Assembly (NCBI GenBank): GCA_910579925.1
Contig: CAJTVY010000012.1
Coordinates: forward strand, 1 to 64,000
Source of the DNA: an uncultured Dorea sp.
Lineage (GTDB): Bacteria; Bacillota; Clostridia; Lachnospirales; Lachnospiraceae
Direction of reading: 5' to 3'
DNA length: 64,000 nt
Notes under the pieces: generated by a model
What the model was told of the DNA's origin: nothing
Seen by the model: the letters and a program-made list of their open reading frames with translations, nothing else
The model's database searches: none
Part shown: in pieces, positions 18,639-27,820 of the stretch
How the letters are laid out: each line of letters opens with the position of its first letter
How positions within the stretch are numbered: position 1 is the stretch's first letter
Program-made: the position numbers and the translations under genes

Positions 18639-19340
18639 TTATTTTCTCACAATGATGAGCGCCCCGCTTAAGGCGGCCGTCATCCCGATAAACGTAGTCC
18701 CGATTCTTACCACCATATCCGAAAAGAAGCCTTCCGGCAGCATACGGATCATATAATCTTCACCAGGGTTAAACATCCACAAGTCGTTATCAAAAAAAAT
18801 CTCATGGAAAATCGTAAAACACCGCGTAAAGTCCACGGTAAACGCAATCCCAAGCAGAACGCCCAGAACCGTCAGTAAAATCAACACCCGGAAGAAAGCC
18901 TTTGGAACCAGACGCCTCCAGTCCATTTTCAGAACAATCAGTCCCATCATGATCAGAAATACAAGCAACAGACAGATGTTCCGAAGTTTAAGCCCGCCCA
19001 GAAACAGATCTTTTACTTCTCCCATATGAAACCGGTCCTGTTCATTAAAAAAATCCTGAGTTCTGCCGTCTACCTTTATCACAATAGAAAGTTCTTCCTC
19101 TTTTCCGATCAGATAATCCATCATATAATCCGTCACCTTCATGACGTCTTTCAATTCCATATTAAGCGCATCTGTGACATGATATTTCGTATACTCCTTC
19201 TCATAAAACCGGTAATCAGGATCCCCATAGATCGCCAGTTGAAAAGCAGTCAGCAGCATTGCAAAGATCAGAAGCAGCATCCCCAGGGCTGACACAAAGA
19301 ACGCCGCCGTTTCCTTCCCTTTTCCTTCCTTTATCATCAT
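18639..19340 (-). CDS. TIGR01906/DUF1461 family integral membrane protein
   Basis: 233 residues with a membrane segment near 14-35, an extracytoplasmic loop of about 85 residues with the family hallmarks FYEKEYTKYHV and FNEQDRFHMGEVKDLF, and three further hydrophobic segments ending with a segment that runs to the C-terminus. The family is widespread in Firmicutes and has no settled function; some members in lactic acid bacteria are linked to lipoprotein modification, but that is not shown for this one. It lies between the helicase gene and purL in the same direction, with short gaps. Confidence 0.85.
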   Translation of the reverse strand: MMIKEGKGKETAAFFVSALGMLLLIFAMLLTAFQLAIYGDPDYRFYEKEYTKYHVTDALNMELKDVMKVTDYMMDYLIGKEEELSIVIKVDGRTQDFFNEQDRFHMGEVKDLFLGGLKLRNICLLLVFLIMMGLIVLKMDWRRLVPKAFFRVLILLTVLGVLLGIAFTVDFTRCFTIFHEIFFDNDLWMFNPGEDYMIRMLPEGFFSDMVVRIGTTFIGMTAALSGALIIVRK

Positions 19341-19395
19341 TCTGTTATACTCTCCTGTTCCATCTCACTTAAGCCGGTAACTCCTGTCTTCTTCG

Positions 19396-21861
19396 TCATA
19401 ATTCATCCGTCTGCGGCAGACTGCCTTGTATCTGTAATGACGCCCAGAACGCTTCTAACTGCTCCGTCACACGATCCACAGAGCAGATCCCATAATCTCT
19501 CCATTCCCTTGGGAATGTTTCTCGATACCGCCCGCCGCCAAACCGCTCGTCCAGCAGAAGGATGACACCCTGGTCTTCGTCAGTACGGATCACTCGTCCG
19601 GCCGACTGAAGCACCTTGTTCATGCCCGGATAAAGGTATGCATAATCGAATCCCCGATATCCGCAGTCATCAAAGTATGATTTTAGTAATTCCCGTTCCC
19701 GGCACACCTGGGGAAGCCCCGTGCCTACGATGACGGCCCCGATCAACTGATCCTTCGCAAGGTCAATGCCCTCAGAAAAGATTCCTCCCATTACACAAAA
19801 CCCCACAAAACTCTTTTCCCTGGCTTCCCCGAAATTCTCAAGGAAAATCTCTCTTGCCTCCTCCGTCATATGGCGAGACTGCATCACATACTCCAAACCT
19901 TCTGCATCCTCATCCTCTTCTTCCAGAATTCCCAGAAATGCTTCATACACTTCCTCCATAAACTGATAAGAAGGAAAAAAAGCCATATAATTACCCTTCT
20001 TCGAACCTGCGACCCGAATCAGATATCTGGCATACCGCCTGTACGTCTCCTGGCTGCGTCTGGTATACTTTGTGCTCACATCCATTCCAAGCAGCAGCCT
20101 CCTTTTCTTCGGATCAAAAGGAGATTCTGCATAAATAGCATAATCCTCTTTCGATGTACTGAGAAGCTTTTTATAATAATGAATCGGAAGCAGGGTAGCG
20201 GAAAAGAACACGGCGCTGTTTCCTTTATCCAGAAATTCCTTCAGGCAGTTCGCCGGGTTCACACAGAAAAGGCAGAGCCTGAACTTCCCTGCATCCTCAA
20301 GTTCTGAATAGATCATATAATTTTCATCCAGTCGATCATGAATATTGATAAACATCCTGACCGAAAAATACAGATCAAGAACTTCTTTGCGTATGTCCTC
20401 TTCTGTGCACTCCTCTAAGAAGCGTTCCGTCTCCGTCATCAGCGACATCAGTTTCAGATAGACATGAGAAACACTGTTCAGAACCTGGTATCCCTCGCAT
20501 TCCCTTTTCAAAGCAAGCATCTGACGGTTACATTCCTCAAGCCTGCCCGCAAGTTTCGAATCCCTTAACCGGACAAGCTTCTTAATCCTCAGAAAATCTT
20601 CTTTGTAAATCTCAGCGCTGTACATCTTCCGTCCACGTTCCACCAGATTATGCGCCTCATCAATCAGAAACAGATATTCCCCCTTATTCCCTTCGCCAAA
20701 GAACCTCCTTAGATGAGCATTGGGGTCAAACACATAATTATAGTCACAGATCACCGCATCCGCCCACTCTGACACGTCAAGACTCATCTCATGGGGGCAC
20801 ACCCGCCACTTCCTTGCCTGTTCCTCTAAAGTCTCCCGATTCAGTTCGTCGGAAGATGTGATCAGTTCAAAGACGGCGTCATTCACCCTGTCGTAGTGCC
20901 CTTTCGCATAGGGACATGCAGCCGGATTACAGTTCGTCTCCTCGCAGAAGCAGATCTTCTCCTTTGCGGTCAGCACGATCACCTTCATGCGAAGACATTG
21001 TTCCCTAAGTGTCTCGAACGCCTGCCACGCCACGGTCCGGGTGATCGTCTTCGCAGTCAGATAGAAGATCTTCTCACCCAGCCCTTCTCCCACGGCTTTC
21101 ACGGCTGGAAATACGGTGGAAATCGTCTTCCCGACTCCAGTAGGCGCCTGGATAAACAGCTTCTTCTTCCGCAGGATTGTCCGGTACACTGAAGATACCA
21201 GTTCCTTCTGTCCCTCCCGGTAGGTAAATGGAAACTCGACCTTCTTAATGGAGATATCCCGTTTTTTCTTCCACTCAATCTGATACCTCGCCCACTTTTC
21301 GTATCGACCAAGCACGTCCATAAACCACGCCTGCAACGTCTCAGACTCATAGACGCTCTGAAAGCGTCTGATCTCCTCCGTCTCCAGATTACAGTAAGTC
21401 ATCTGGACGCCAATCTCCTTAAGATCATGGTCAAAAGCATAGATATATGCATAACACTTTGCCTGTGCCAGATGGACTTCTACCGGTTCTTTCAGATATT
21501 CCAGATCCTTAAAGATCCCCTTGATCTCATCAATCACGACTCCTTCTGCCTGCCTGATCACGCCGTCTGCACGGCCCTCTACCGACAAAACAAATCCCCT
21601 GCAGGTAACCTCATACTTTACCGGCACCTCCGCCTGGTAATCTGCGCCCATCTTTCTCTGAATCTTTCTGTGAATCTTTCCCCCAAGCTGCATAGCATCC
21701 CGATCCGCCCCTGCCGACCGATTGTCGATATCTCCGCTCCTTAAAACAAATTCCACCAGATTCCGTACAGAAATACGAATCACCGGCTGCTCCATGTCCA
21801 TATACCAGATTCCATCCTCTCCGAGCATCCCCTGTAAACAGAGAAATGCCTTCTCTTCCAT
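19396..21861 (-). CDS. XPD/DinG-like helicase with N-terminal PD-(D/E)XK nuclease-like domain
   Basis: 821 residues. The first 145 residues look like a Cas4/AddB-type nuclease: His64, the GRADG motif with Asp99, an ExK pair (Glu112, Lys114) and the QAKCYAY motif (Gln133). The rest is a superfamily 2 DEAD2 helicase: Walker A APTGVGKT (240-247), cysteines at about 305-317 and 356 that could hold the 4Fe-4S cluster of XPD-type helicases, a DEAH box in LIDEAHNLVERG, and C-terminal helicase motifs ending with QSAGRVIR. A weak ribosome binding site precedes ATG 21861. A role in DNA repair or recombination is probable but unproven. It is co-directional with the DNA-metabolism pair upstream. Confidence 0.88.
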   Translation of the reverse strand: MEEKAFLCLQGMLGEDGIWYMDMEQPVIRISVRNLVEFVLRSGDIDNRSAGADRDAMQLGGKIHRKIQRKMGADYQAEVPVKYEVTCRGFVLSVEGRADGVIRQAEGVVIDEIKGIFKDLEYLKEPVEVHLAQAKCYAYIYAFDHDLKEIGVQMTYCNLETEEIRRFQSVYESETLQAWFMDVLGRYEKWARYQIEWKKKRDISIKKVEFPFTYREGQKELVSSVYRTILRKKKLFIQAPTGVGKTISTVFPAVKAVGEGLGEKIFYLTAKTITRTVAWQAFETLREQCLRMKVIVLTAKEKICFCEETNCNPAACPYAKGHYDRVNDAVFELITSSDELNRETLEEQARKWRVCPHEMSLDVSEWADAVICDYNYVFDPNAHLRRFFGEGNKGEYLFLIDEAHNLVERGRKMYSAEIYKEDFLRIKKLVRLRDSKLAGRLEECNRQMLALKRECEGYQVLNSVSHVYLKLMSLMTETERFLEECTEEDIRKEVLDLYFSVRMFINIHDRLDENYMIYSELEDAGKFRLCLFCVNPANCLKEFLDKGNSAVFFSATLLPIHYYKKLLSTSKEDYAIYAESPFDPKKRRLLLGMDVSTKYTRRSQETYRRYARYLIRVAGSKKGNYMAFFPSYQFMEEVYEAFLGILEEEDEDAEGLEYVMQSRHMTEEAREIFLENFGEAREKSFVGFCVMGGIFSEGIDLAKDQLIGAVIVGTGLPQVCRERELLKSYFDDCGYRGFDYAYLYPGMNKVLQSAGRVIRTDEDQGVILLLDERFGGGRYRETFPREWRDYGICSVDRVTEQLEAFWASLQIQGSLPQTDEL

Positions 21862-21921
21862 TCCGCCAATACAAGCGCTTTAGGTATTATATCATGGACG
21901 GCAGGTTTTGCGTGTACTTTT

Positions 21922-22701
21922 TTACGGATGACAGGAATTTGTGAATTCCACCATGTCCCCCCGAAAGCGGTAAGAAAGATTCTGACGCTGGCGTTCAGGG
22001 TTCATTCGGGATTCGATCGCAATCGTCTGGCAGAATCCCGTCCACAGCCTTGCATATTCCTCTTCCTTGTCAGACACGTCCCTGAATATCTCTTCATCCG
22101 GCTTCTCACCGCGCACGATCACCCACTTCTTCCCGGCCTCATGGACGGCGAACATCTGATGGGGCGCGTCATGAATCATCCAGTTCTCCACAGGAAGCCG
22201 ACTGGCAAAATGAGGCGCCAGGCAGGTCAGAATCTGATTCTTTGGTCTGATCTTCGCATATAGTACGCCGTTTTTAAGTTCCCGAAACCGCAGAAATCCC
22301 TTGTAACTGTGTGCCTCTCCGAACACATTCCGGCCAAGTTCAAAGACCTTCTCCACCTTCGGATGTCCGAGATGGTCCATAATCTTCGTACTGTCCGCAA
22401 GGTGTCTGGCTGCAAGCATTGTCCCCAGAATCGCATCTCCTTTTCCCTTATCTTCTGACATCGCCGCATGATAGATCGCCCCATATGCTTTCTCTCCTAA
22501 ATGCTTACGAATCAGCGCCTCTACGGCGATTGCCTTATGCTCCGTCTCCTCCACTTCAACGTAATCACAGAATAGTTGAAAATCCAGCATACCGCGAAGC
22601 GCAATCTCACAGTCTTCCTCCCCCTTTGACGCTTTCCAGGCATCATAGATTCCCGAAAAAATCCCCGTTACCGTATCGTTACATACATAAACCGTTCTCA
22701 T
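21922..22701 (-). CDS. DUF4130/TIGR03915 protein, partner of a radical SAM DNA-metabolism enzyme
   Basis: 259 residues starting MRTVYVCNDTVTGIFSGIYDAW, with a C-terminal block containing NPERQRQNLSYRFRGDMVEF, both hallmarks of the TIGR03915 probable DNA metabolism family. These proteins occur beside, or in some bacteria fused to, uracil-DNA glycosylase-like domains and beside TIGR03916 radical SAM proteins; the reaction is not known. ATG 22701 follows AGGAGG by six bases; it lies 81 bases after the radical SAM gene. The pair is very probably one transcript from the operator-controlled promoter at 24277-24305. Confidence 0.88.
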   Translation of the reverse strand: MRTVYVCNDTVTGIFSGIYDAWKASKGEEDCEIALRGMLDFQLFCDYVEVEETEHKAIAVEALIRKHLGEKAYGAIYHAAMSEDKGKGDAILGTMLAARHLADSTKIMDHLGHPKVEKVFELGRNVFGEAHSYKGFLRFRELKNGVLYAKIRPKNQILTCLAPHFASRLPVENWMIHDAPHQMFAVHEAGKKWVIVRGEKPDEEIFRDVSDKEEEYARLWTGFCQTIAIESRMNPERQRQNLSYRFRGDMVEFTNSCHP

Positions 22702-22781
22702 ATCCGTCCTCCTGAAAAAACCTTGAAAATACCCTGGGGCAGGTTCTGAAAAATCAGTCTTCATCCTTCCTGCCCGTACCG

Positions 22782-24245
22782 TCAGACTGATATCTGGCTG
22801 CAACTACCAAACTTCACGTCATCAAACAGAGAGATCTGCCGATAACCCATTCCCGCTACTTCCTTCGGCAGCTTCTCCCCGGCGCCAAGCAGATTTCTTG
22901 TAATGTAGTCCTCGTCCATCTTCGTCGGATACATCATCCTGCCATTACAGGTAATAAAGTAGAGCGCCCTCTTCAATACTACCCCGATCTTCTTAAGATC
23001 TGCAAAATCCAGAACTCCAAGACGCCTCGCCTTTACAATCCTCACTGCCGACTTATAGCCGATTCCCGGCACACGCAGAAGCATCTGATAATCCGCCCGA
23101 TTGACCTCTACCGGAAACTCCTCCAGATGCTTCAGCGCCCAGCTGCACTTTGGGTCAAACACAACATTAAAGTTAGGATTCTCCTCTGACAATAGCTCGT
23201 CTGCCTGAAAATGATAATACCTTAGCAGCCAGTCCGCCTGATACAGCCGGTGTTCCCGCAGAAGGGGCGGCCCTTCTCCCGTCTTAGCAGGCAGCGCCGA
23301 ATCCTCATTGACATGCACGAAAGCCGAGTAAAACACCCTCTTCAGTTCAAACTTCTGGTACAAAGATTCCGCCACCCGCATAATCTGATAGTCCGTCTCC
23401 GGCGTTGCTCCTATGATCATCTGCGTACTCTGTCCCGCCGGAACAAAACGGGGAGCATTGCGGTATAAGGTAAGCTCCTGCTTGTTCTCCGCCATCCGGT
23501 TCTGTACCAGTCGCATTGGCTCCAGAATCGTCTTCCTGGTCTTGTGGGGCGCCAGGGCCTTCAGGCTCTTTGCCGTAGGAAGTTCCAGATTCACGCTCAT
23601 ACGGTCCGCCAGGAAACCGGTCTGCCGAATCAGTTCCTGGCTTGCCCCAGGTATCGCCTTCACATGGATATACCCCTGGAAATGATGCTCCTTCCTCAGA
23701 CGGTACAGGGTCGCATAGAGCAGTTCCATCGTATAGTCCGGGCTGTTCAGAATTCCGGAACTAAGGAACAGTCCTTCGATATAATTCCGCCGATAGAACT
23801 CCATCGTAAGCGTACAGACCTCTTCCGGCGTAAAGGAAGCGCGGGCCACGTCATTACTCCTTCGGTTGACGCAATACTTACAGTCAAAGATACACTCATT
23901 CGTAAAAAGAATCTTAAGCAGGGAAATACACCGTCCGTCCGCCGAGAAACTATGGCAGATCCCCGACAGTTCGCAGCTCCCAATCCCTCTTCCGTCGCTA
24001 TTACGCTCTGTTCCGCTGGAGGTACATGCCACGTCATACTTGGCGGCATCCGTCAGAATATTCAGTTTTTCATATATCGTCATGCCCTTCCGGATATAGT
24101 CTGTCTGCTTTGCCAAAGCCTGTACCGCCGGATACCTCTGGGAAACCGCTGCCTGTTCTCTCATCTCTTCTTCCTTCACATAACCATATACTCTTGGATT
24201 CTCGCATTCACTTACCAACATAATCCGTCCGTCTTTACTTTTCAT
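22782..24245 (-). CDS. Putative DNA modification/repair radical SAM protein (TIGR03916 type)
   Basis: Up to 487 residues. Radical SAM cluster motif CIFDCKYC, preceded by the family segment AAKYDVACTSSGTERN, and a C-terminal helix-hairpin-helix DNA-binding motif (RVPGIGYKSAVRI) followed by LGVLDFADLKKIGVVLKRA. The helix-hairpin-helix together with linkage to the DUF4130 gene suggests a DNA substrate. The start is uncertain: ATG 24245 is the first codon after the predicted transcription start but has no clear ribosome binding site; ATG 24164 has GGAAG five bases upstream; family members usually begin near the residue-55 Met (24083). The reaction is unknown. Confidence 0.88.
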   Translation of the reverse strand: MKSKDGRIMLVSECENPRVYGYVKEEEMREQAAVSQRYPAVQALAKQTDYIRKGMTIYEKLNILTDAAKYDVACTSSGTERNSDGRGIGSCELSGICHSFSADGRCISLLKILFTNECIFDCKYCVNRRSNDVARASFTPEEVCTLTMEFYRRNYIEGLFLSSGILNSPDYTMELLYATLYRLRKEHHFQGYIHVKAIPGASQELIRQTGFLADRMSVNLELPTAKSLKALAPHKTRKTILEPMRLVQNRMAENKQELTLYRNAPRFVPAGQSTQMIIGATPETDYQIMRVAESLYQKFELKRVFYSAFVHVNEDSALPAKTGEGPPLLREHRLYQADWLLRYYHFQADELLSEENPNFNVVFDPKCSWALKHLEEFPVEVNRADYQMLLRVPGIGYKSAVRIVKARRLGVLDFADLKKIGVVLKRALYFITCNGRMMYPTKMDEDYITRNLLGAGEKLPKEVAGMGYRQISLFDDVKFGSCSQISV

Positions 24246-24255
24246 TCAGATTCAA

Positions 24256-24297
24256 AAGAACGTTTGTTCTTTAACCATTATACAAACAAACGTTCTT
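24256..24297 (-). promoter_or_regulatory. Probable TetR operator pair over the radical SAM operon promoter
   Basis: Two copies of AAGAACGTTTGTT face each other at 24256-24268 and 24285-24297. The copy nearest the gene is itself a palindrome, AAGAAC-GTTT-GTTCTT (24256-24271). One copy fills the promoter spacer and the other starts right after the -10 box, an ideal arrangement for repression. The adjacent upstream gene encodes a TetR regulator. Confidence 0.8.
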
Positions 24298-24305
24298 CTT
24301 GTCAA
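24277..24305 (-). promoter_or_regulatory. Consensus sigmaA promoter of the radical SAM/DUF4130 operon
   Basis: Perfect TTGACA (24300-24305), 17-base spacer, perfect TATAAT (24277-24282) on the minus strand. A consensus promoter this strong usually needs repression, consistent with the overlapping palindromes. Confidence 0.88.
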
Positions 24306-24352
24306 TATACAATTTAGCAAAAATTTCTTTTAATGAAACAGTTAGCGACTGT

Positions 24353-24895
24353 TCAATGCCTTTTTTCATACACTCCCTTCACGACCTCCGTGATATCTCC
24401 AAGTACGTCAATCAGAGTATCCATATCCCCCTCTCTGTTTCTCTGAAACGTATGATAGGCTCCCTGAATACAATAACTCAGTACAATATTCCAGACCGCA
24501 TCATCCCTGTAGCCAGGATATTTCTGGAACACCATTTCTTTTATACTCGTCTCAATCCGGTCCGCCAGGTTATTCCTCTGACTTCCGGAAAACAAAATCA
24601 TTGTAAGGGAATTCTGCGACAGATAAGCCAGAAACAATTCCTTCGTAAATTCCGCCGGGTGTTCCATAATATATTCCGGATGGGAGATACTGTTCGTAAT
24701 TGACCGCACCACTTCGTCCTCAAGGCTGTCAGACAGATCATAAATATCCCTGTAATGGGAATAGAACGTAGACTTATTGATACGCGCCAGCTCACACAGC
24801 TCACGAACCGTAACCTTCTCTAATGGTTTCTTAGAACGCAGGGCAATGAACGCATTCTTAATCCCCCGCTCAGTCTTCTCAATCCGCAGATCCAT
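24353..24895 (-). CDS. TetR/AcrR family transcriptional regulator
   Basis: 180 residues. The N-terminal helix-turn-helix spans about residues 20-60, with VTVRELCELARINKSTFYSHY as its core (read in pieces), followed by a helical ligand-binding domain of about 120 residues. ATG 24895 follows AAGGAGG. It is directly upstream of, and co-directional with, the radical SAM operon, whose promoter carries a matching palindrome; glgB lies divergently on the other side. The ligand is unknown. No clear copy of the same palindrome was found before its own start. Confidence 0.92.
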   Translation of the reverse strand: MDLRIEKTERGIKNAFIALRSKKPLEKVTVRELCELARINKSTFYSHYRDIYDLSDSLEDEVVRSITNSISHPEYIMEHPAEFTKELFLAYLSQNSLTMILFSGSQRNNLADRIETSIKEMVFQKYPGYRDDAVWNIVLSYCIQGAYHTFQRNREGDMDTLIDVLGDITEVVKGVYEKRH

Positions 24896-24971
24896 ACCAT
24901 ATCCTCCTTAGGCAATTGTCCGACATTTTTCGTAAAACGTTGGTTATCCGCCTATCTGTCTGGATTGTCGG

Positions 24972-25000
24972 TAGATACCTTTTCTCATTGCCGGTATAAT
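24972..25000 (+). promoter_or_regulatory. Candidate glgB promoter
   Basis: TAGATA (24972-24977), 17-base spacer, TATAAT (24995-25000), about 60 bases before glgB. The -35 matches the consensus at four of six positions. Confidence 0.45.
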
Positions 25001-25059
25001 AATTATAAAACAAATAAACAACTACTGTCCATTATTTTTTATAATTCGGAGGAAACACT

Positions 25060-26847
25060 ATGGATTTTTATGGATTTTACACAGGAAAAATATTCGACGC
25101 CTACCAGTTTCTGGGAGCACATTCAGAGGCAGAAGGCGTCACCTTCCGTACATTTGCGCCAGGAGCGTCAAGGATCTCTCTGATCGGGGAATTCACCGGC
25201 TGGAAGGAATGGGAGATGCACAAAGTCTATGATGGAAATTTCTGGGAATGCCATGCTAAAGACGCAGAACCAGGTATGATGTACAAGTACCGTATTTACA
25301 GGCATGACCAGTCCTTCATCGACCACTGTGACCCCTATGGTTTCGGCATGGAACTACGCCCGGGTACGGCATCCATCATCCGGGATCTCACTGCCTGTTC
25401 TTTCCAGGATGACAGATGGATGCAGAAGCGTTCCGACTGCAAAGACGGGCCCCTTAACATCTACGAGATTCATTTCGGTTCCTTCCGAAAGCCGTCGCAG
25501 GCGGCGGACGACTGGTATACCTACACAGAACTGGCCGAAATTCTGATTCCTTATCTGAAAGAATACAGGTACAACTATGTGGAGATCATGCCTCTTAGCG
25601 AGCATCCCTGCGATGAGTCCTGGGGTTATCAGAACACCGGTTTTTTCAGCCCGACCTCCCGTTACGGCACTGCGGCAGATCTGATGGAATTCGTGAATCA
25701 GTGCCATCAAAACGATATTGGCGTAATCCTGGACTTCGTTCCCGTTCATTTTGCCGTAGACGGCTACGCCCTGGCAAACTACGATGGAACCGCACTTTAT
25801 GAATACCCCCACCATGATGTAGGCGTCAGCGAATGGGGCAGCTGTAATTTCATGCATTCCCGCGGTGAAGTAAGGAGTTTCCTGCAGTCTGCAGCCAACT
25901 ACTGGCTTACAGAATATCACATCGACGGAATCCGTATGGATGCCATCAGCCGGATCATTTACTGGCAGGGCGAACCGGGAAGAGGCGTCAATAACACTGC
26001 CGTAGACTTCATCCGTGAAATGAACCGGGGACTGAAAGAACGGCACCCCACCGCCATACTCTCTGCCGAGGATTCCACCTCCTATCCGGGCGTCACAAGA
26101 CCGGTCTGCGAAGGAGGACTTGGCTTCGATTATAAATGGAATATGGGATGGATGAACGATACGCTTGATTATTTCCGTACCGGTCCCGATTACCGTACAG
26201 AAAATTACCATAAGCTGACATTTTCCATGATGTACTATTACAACGACGCTTTTCTTCTTCCCCTCTCTCACGACGAGGTGGTTCACGGCAAGGCGACCGT
26301 CATGCAGAAGATGCACGGTGAATACGACCAGAAATTTCCCCAGGCAAGGGCTTTCTATATGTACATGTACGCTCATCCAGGCAAAAAACTGAATTTTATG
26401 GGCAATGAGTTCGGCCAGCTAAGAGAATGGGATGAGAAAAGAGAACAGGACTGGGATATCCTGACTTATCCGATCCATGATGCCTTTCACAGATTCATGA
26501 AAGATCTGAATCGGATCTATCTGGAGCATCCGGCGTTTTATCAGAAAGATTACGAAACAGAAGGATTCCACTGGATCGACTGCCATCAGGAAGTGCGATG
26601 CATCTACGCCTTTGAGCGTATTGCGGGAAAAGAACGGATTCTTGCTGTCTTCAACTTTTCTGATCGGGAACAGGACGATTATAAGATTGAACTTGACAGA
26701 GGGAAGAAACTGACCCTTCTGCTGGCAAGCGACGCCCAGGAATATGGGGGAACGAAAAAATATGATAAGAAAGAGATAACATTAAAAGACGGACAGGCCG
26801 CATTACGGCTTAATCCCTATTCGGCAATTTACTATATGATTGTCTGA
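25060..26847 (+). CDS. glgB: 1,4-alpha-glucan branching enzyme (GH13)
   Basis: 595 residues, on the short side because it has only one N-terminal carbohydrate-binding module before the catalytic barrel. GH13 motifs are present: DFVPVHF, DGIRMDAIS with the nucleophile Asp near residue 294, the acid Glu in AEDSTSYPG, and LSHDEVVHG, followed by the branching-enzyme segment GNEFGQLREWDEKREQDW. It makes alpha-1,6 branches in glycogen. GGAGG lies upstream of ATG 25060. It stands alone with no other glycogen gene beside it; a palindromic hairpin follows the stop codon by seven bases and may end its transcript. Confidence 0.93.
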   Translation: MDFYGFYTGKIFDAYQFLGAHSEAEGVTFRTFAPGASRISLIGEFTGWKEWEMHKVYDGNFWECHAKDAEPGMMYKYRIYRHDQSFIDHCDPYGFGMELRPGTASIIRDLTACSFQDDRWMQKRSDCKDGPLNIYEIHFGSFRKPSQAADDWYTYTELAEILIPYLKEYRYNYVEIMPLSEHPCDESWGYQNTGFFSPTSRYGTAADLMEFVNQCHQNDIGVILDFVPVHFAVDGYALANYDGTALYEYPHHDVGVSEWGSCNFMHSRGEVRSFLQSAANYWLTEYHIDGIRMDAISRIIYWQGEPGRGVNNTAVDFIREMNRGLKERHPTAILSAEDSTSYPGVTRPVCEGGLGFDYKWNMGWMNDTLDYFRTGPDYRTENYHKLTFSMMYYYNDAFLLPLSHDEVVHGKATVMQKMHGEYDQKFPQARAFYMYMYAHPGKKLNFMGNEFGQLREWDEKREQDWDILTYPIHDAFHRFMKDLNRIYLEHPAFYQKDYETEGFHWIDCHQEVRCIYAFERIAGKERILAVFNFSDREQDDYKIELDRGKKLTLLLASDAQEYGGTKKYDKKEITLKDGQAALRLNPYSAIYYMIV

Positions 26848-26853
26848 TTGTCA

Positions 26854-26894
26854 ATTGGGGACGCAGTAAAATAACATTTTACTGCGTCCCCAAT
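26854..26894. repeat. Dispersed palindromic repeat, copy 2 (GGGGACGCAGTAAAAT hairpin)
   Basis: Perfect 19-base arms at 26854-26872 and 26876-26894 with a three-base loop, the same core as the palindrome at 4417-4449 with one compensated base pair change (T-A to C-G in GACGYAG). It follows glgB closely and may serve as its terminator. Confidence 0.8.
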
Positions 26895-26955
26895 GAAAAA
26901 ATGCTGCGTACCCATTGAAATATGTCCGATATCTGTGGATCCAGTAAGTAAGACA

Positions 26956-27609
26956 CTAATGGAAATAATGCGCTCCGATCTTCATCCCATATCCGCCCTG
27001 GTCAAAATACAGACACCCGCCGATTGGATTCGCCCCTGCCAGCGCATCATTAGCCGCCTGCATGGCCGTAGCCGTATATCCTCTGGAACTTCTGACCCTG
27101 TCAAGCCATCCCGTAGACGCAGGTCCGAACTGTCCCGACTGATAGATCACCGCCTCAATACTGTTCGGATAAGCGCTGCTTCGCACCCGGTTCATAATTA
27201 CCGCACCCACTGCAACCTGTCCTTCATATGGCTGATTACCAGCTTCGCAGAAAATAATAGATGCCATCAGTTCCTGGTACTGGGACTGAAGCGCAGCCGC
27301 CTCCTGCTGCTCTTTCTCCCTGGCTTCCCGTTCCGCCTTCTCTCTGGCCTCCCGTTCTCTCTGCTCCACCTCTTCTATTTTCCGTCTCTGTTCTTCCTCT
27401 ATCTTTTCCTTCGTTGAAACCATAAGCGTTTCCGGTGTGATCTCAAGCATATTACTATCAAGCTTCATAATCTGCTGCACGTCTCTTGTTCCCATGGCCA
27501 TATGCGCTTCCGGCTGCGCCGAAGCCGCCTCGCTGGTGAACCCCACCGTCATTAGCGAACAAGCCGAAACCATAGCAACCACCGAATTAAATTTTTTGTT
27601 TTTTATCAT
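26956..27609 (-). CDS. Secreted cell wall hydrolase (SleB/Hydrolase_2 domain)
   Basis: 217 residues. A basic start and hydrophobic stretch with an Ala-rich cleavage region form a signal peptide (about residues 1-30); residues 65-110 are a charged coiled coil rich in Glu and Arg; the last 115 residues are a SleB-type catalytic domain with ASIIFCEAGNQPYEGQVAVG (catalytic Glu), AVIMNRV and NPIGGCLYF. SleB proteins are spore-cortex lytic transglycosylases; relatives with a coiled coil occur in vegetative walls. ATG 27609 is eight bases after GGAGGG. The gene is monocistronic. Whether it acts in germination or wall remodelling cannot be decided from sequence. Confidence 0.88.
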   Translation of the reverse strand: MIKNKKFNSVVAMVSACSLMTVGFTSEAASAQPEAHMAMGTRDVQQIMKLDSNMLEITPETLMVSTKEKIEEEQRRKIEEVEQREREAREKAEREAREKEQQEAAALQSQYQELMASIIFCEAGNQPYEGQVAVGAVIMNRVRSSAYPNSIEAVIYQSGQFGPASTGWLDRVRSSRGYTATAMQAANDALAGANPIGGCLYFDQGGYGMKIGAHYFH

Positions 27610-27820
27610 AAATACTACCCTCCTATTGTTACAATACATGAATATTGTTTTAATAAAGTATATTCAATAATTTCAACTTTATTACAATTATTACAATTTT
27701 GTTACATGTATTGTGCAACGAAGGGTATGGTATCACAATTTTACGCATCCGTCAACAAAATATCAGATATGGGCACAACTCCCAGAATTGCAGATTTTTT
27801 CAAAGATATCCGTAAAATCC

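Noticed and set aside
25354..26376. 340-codon minus-strand open frame opposite glgB
   Set aside because: Lies wholly within the branching enzyme gene whose motifs are intact; no ribosome binding site or known domain.
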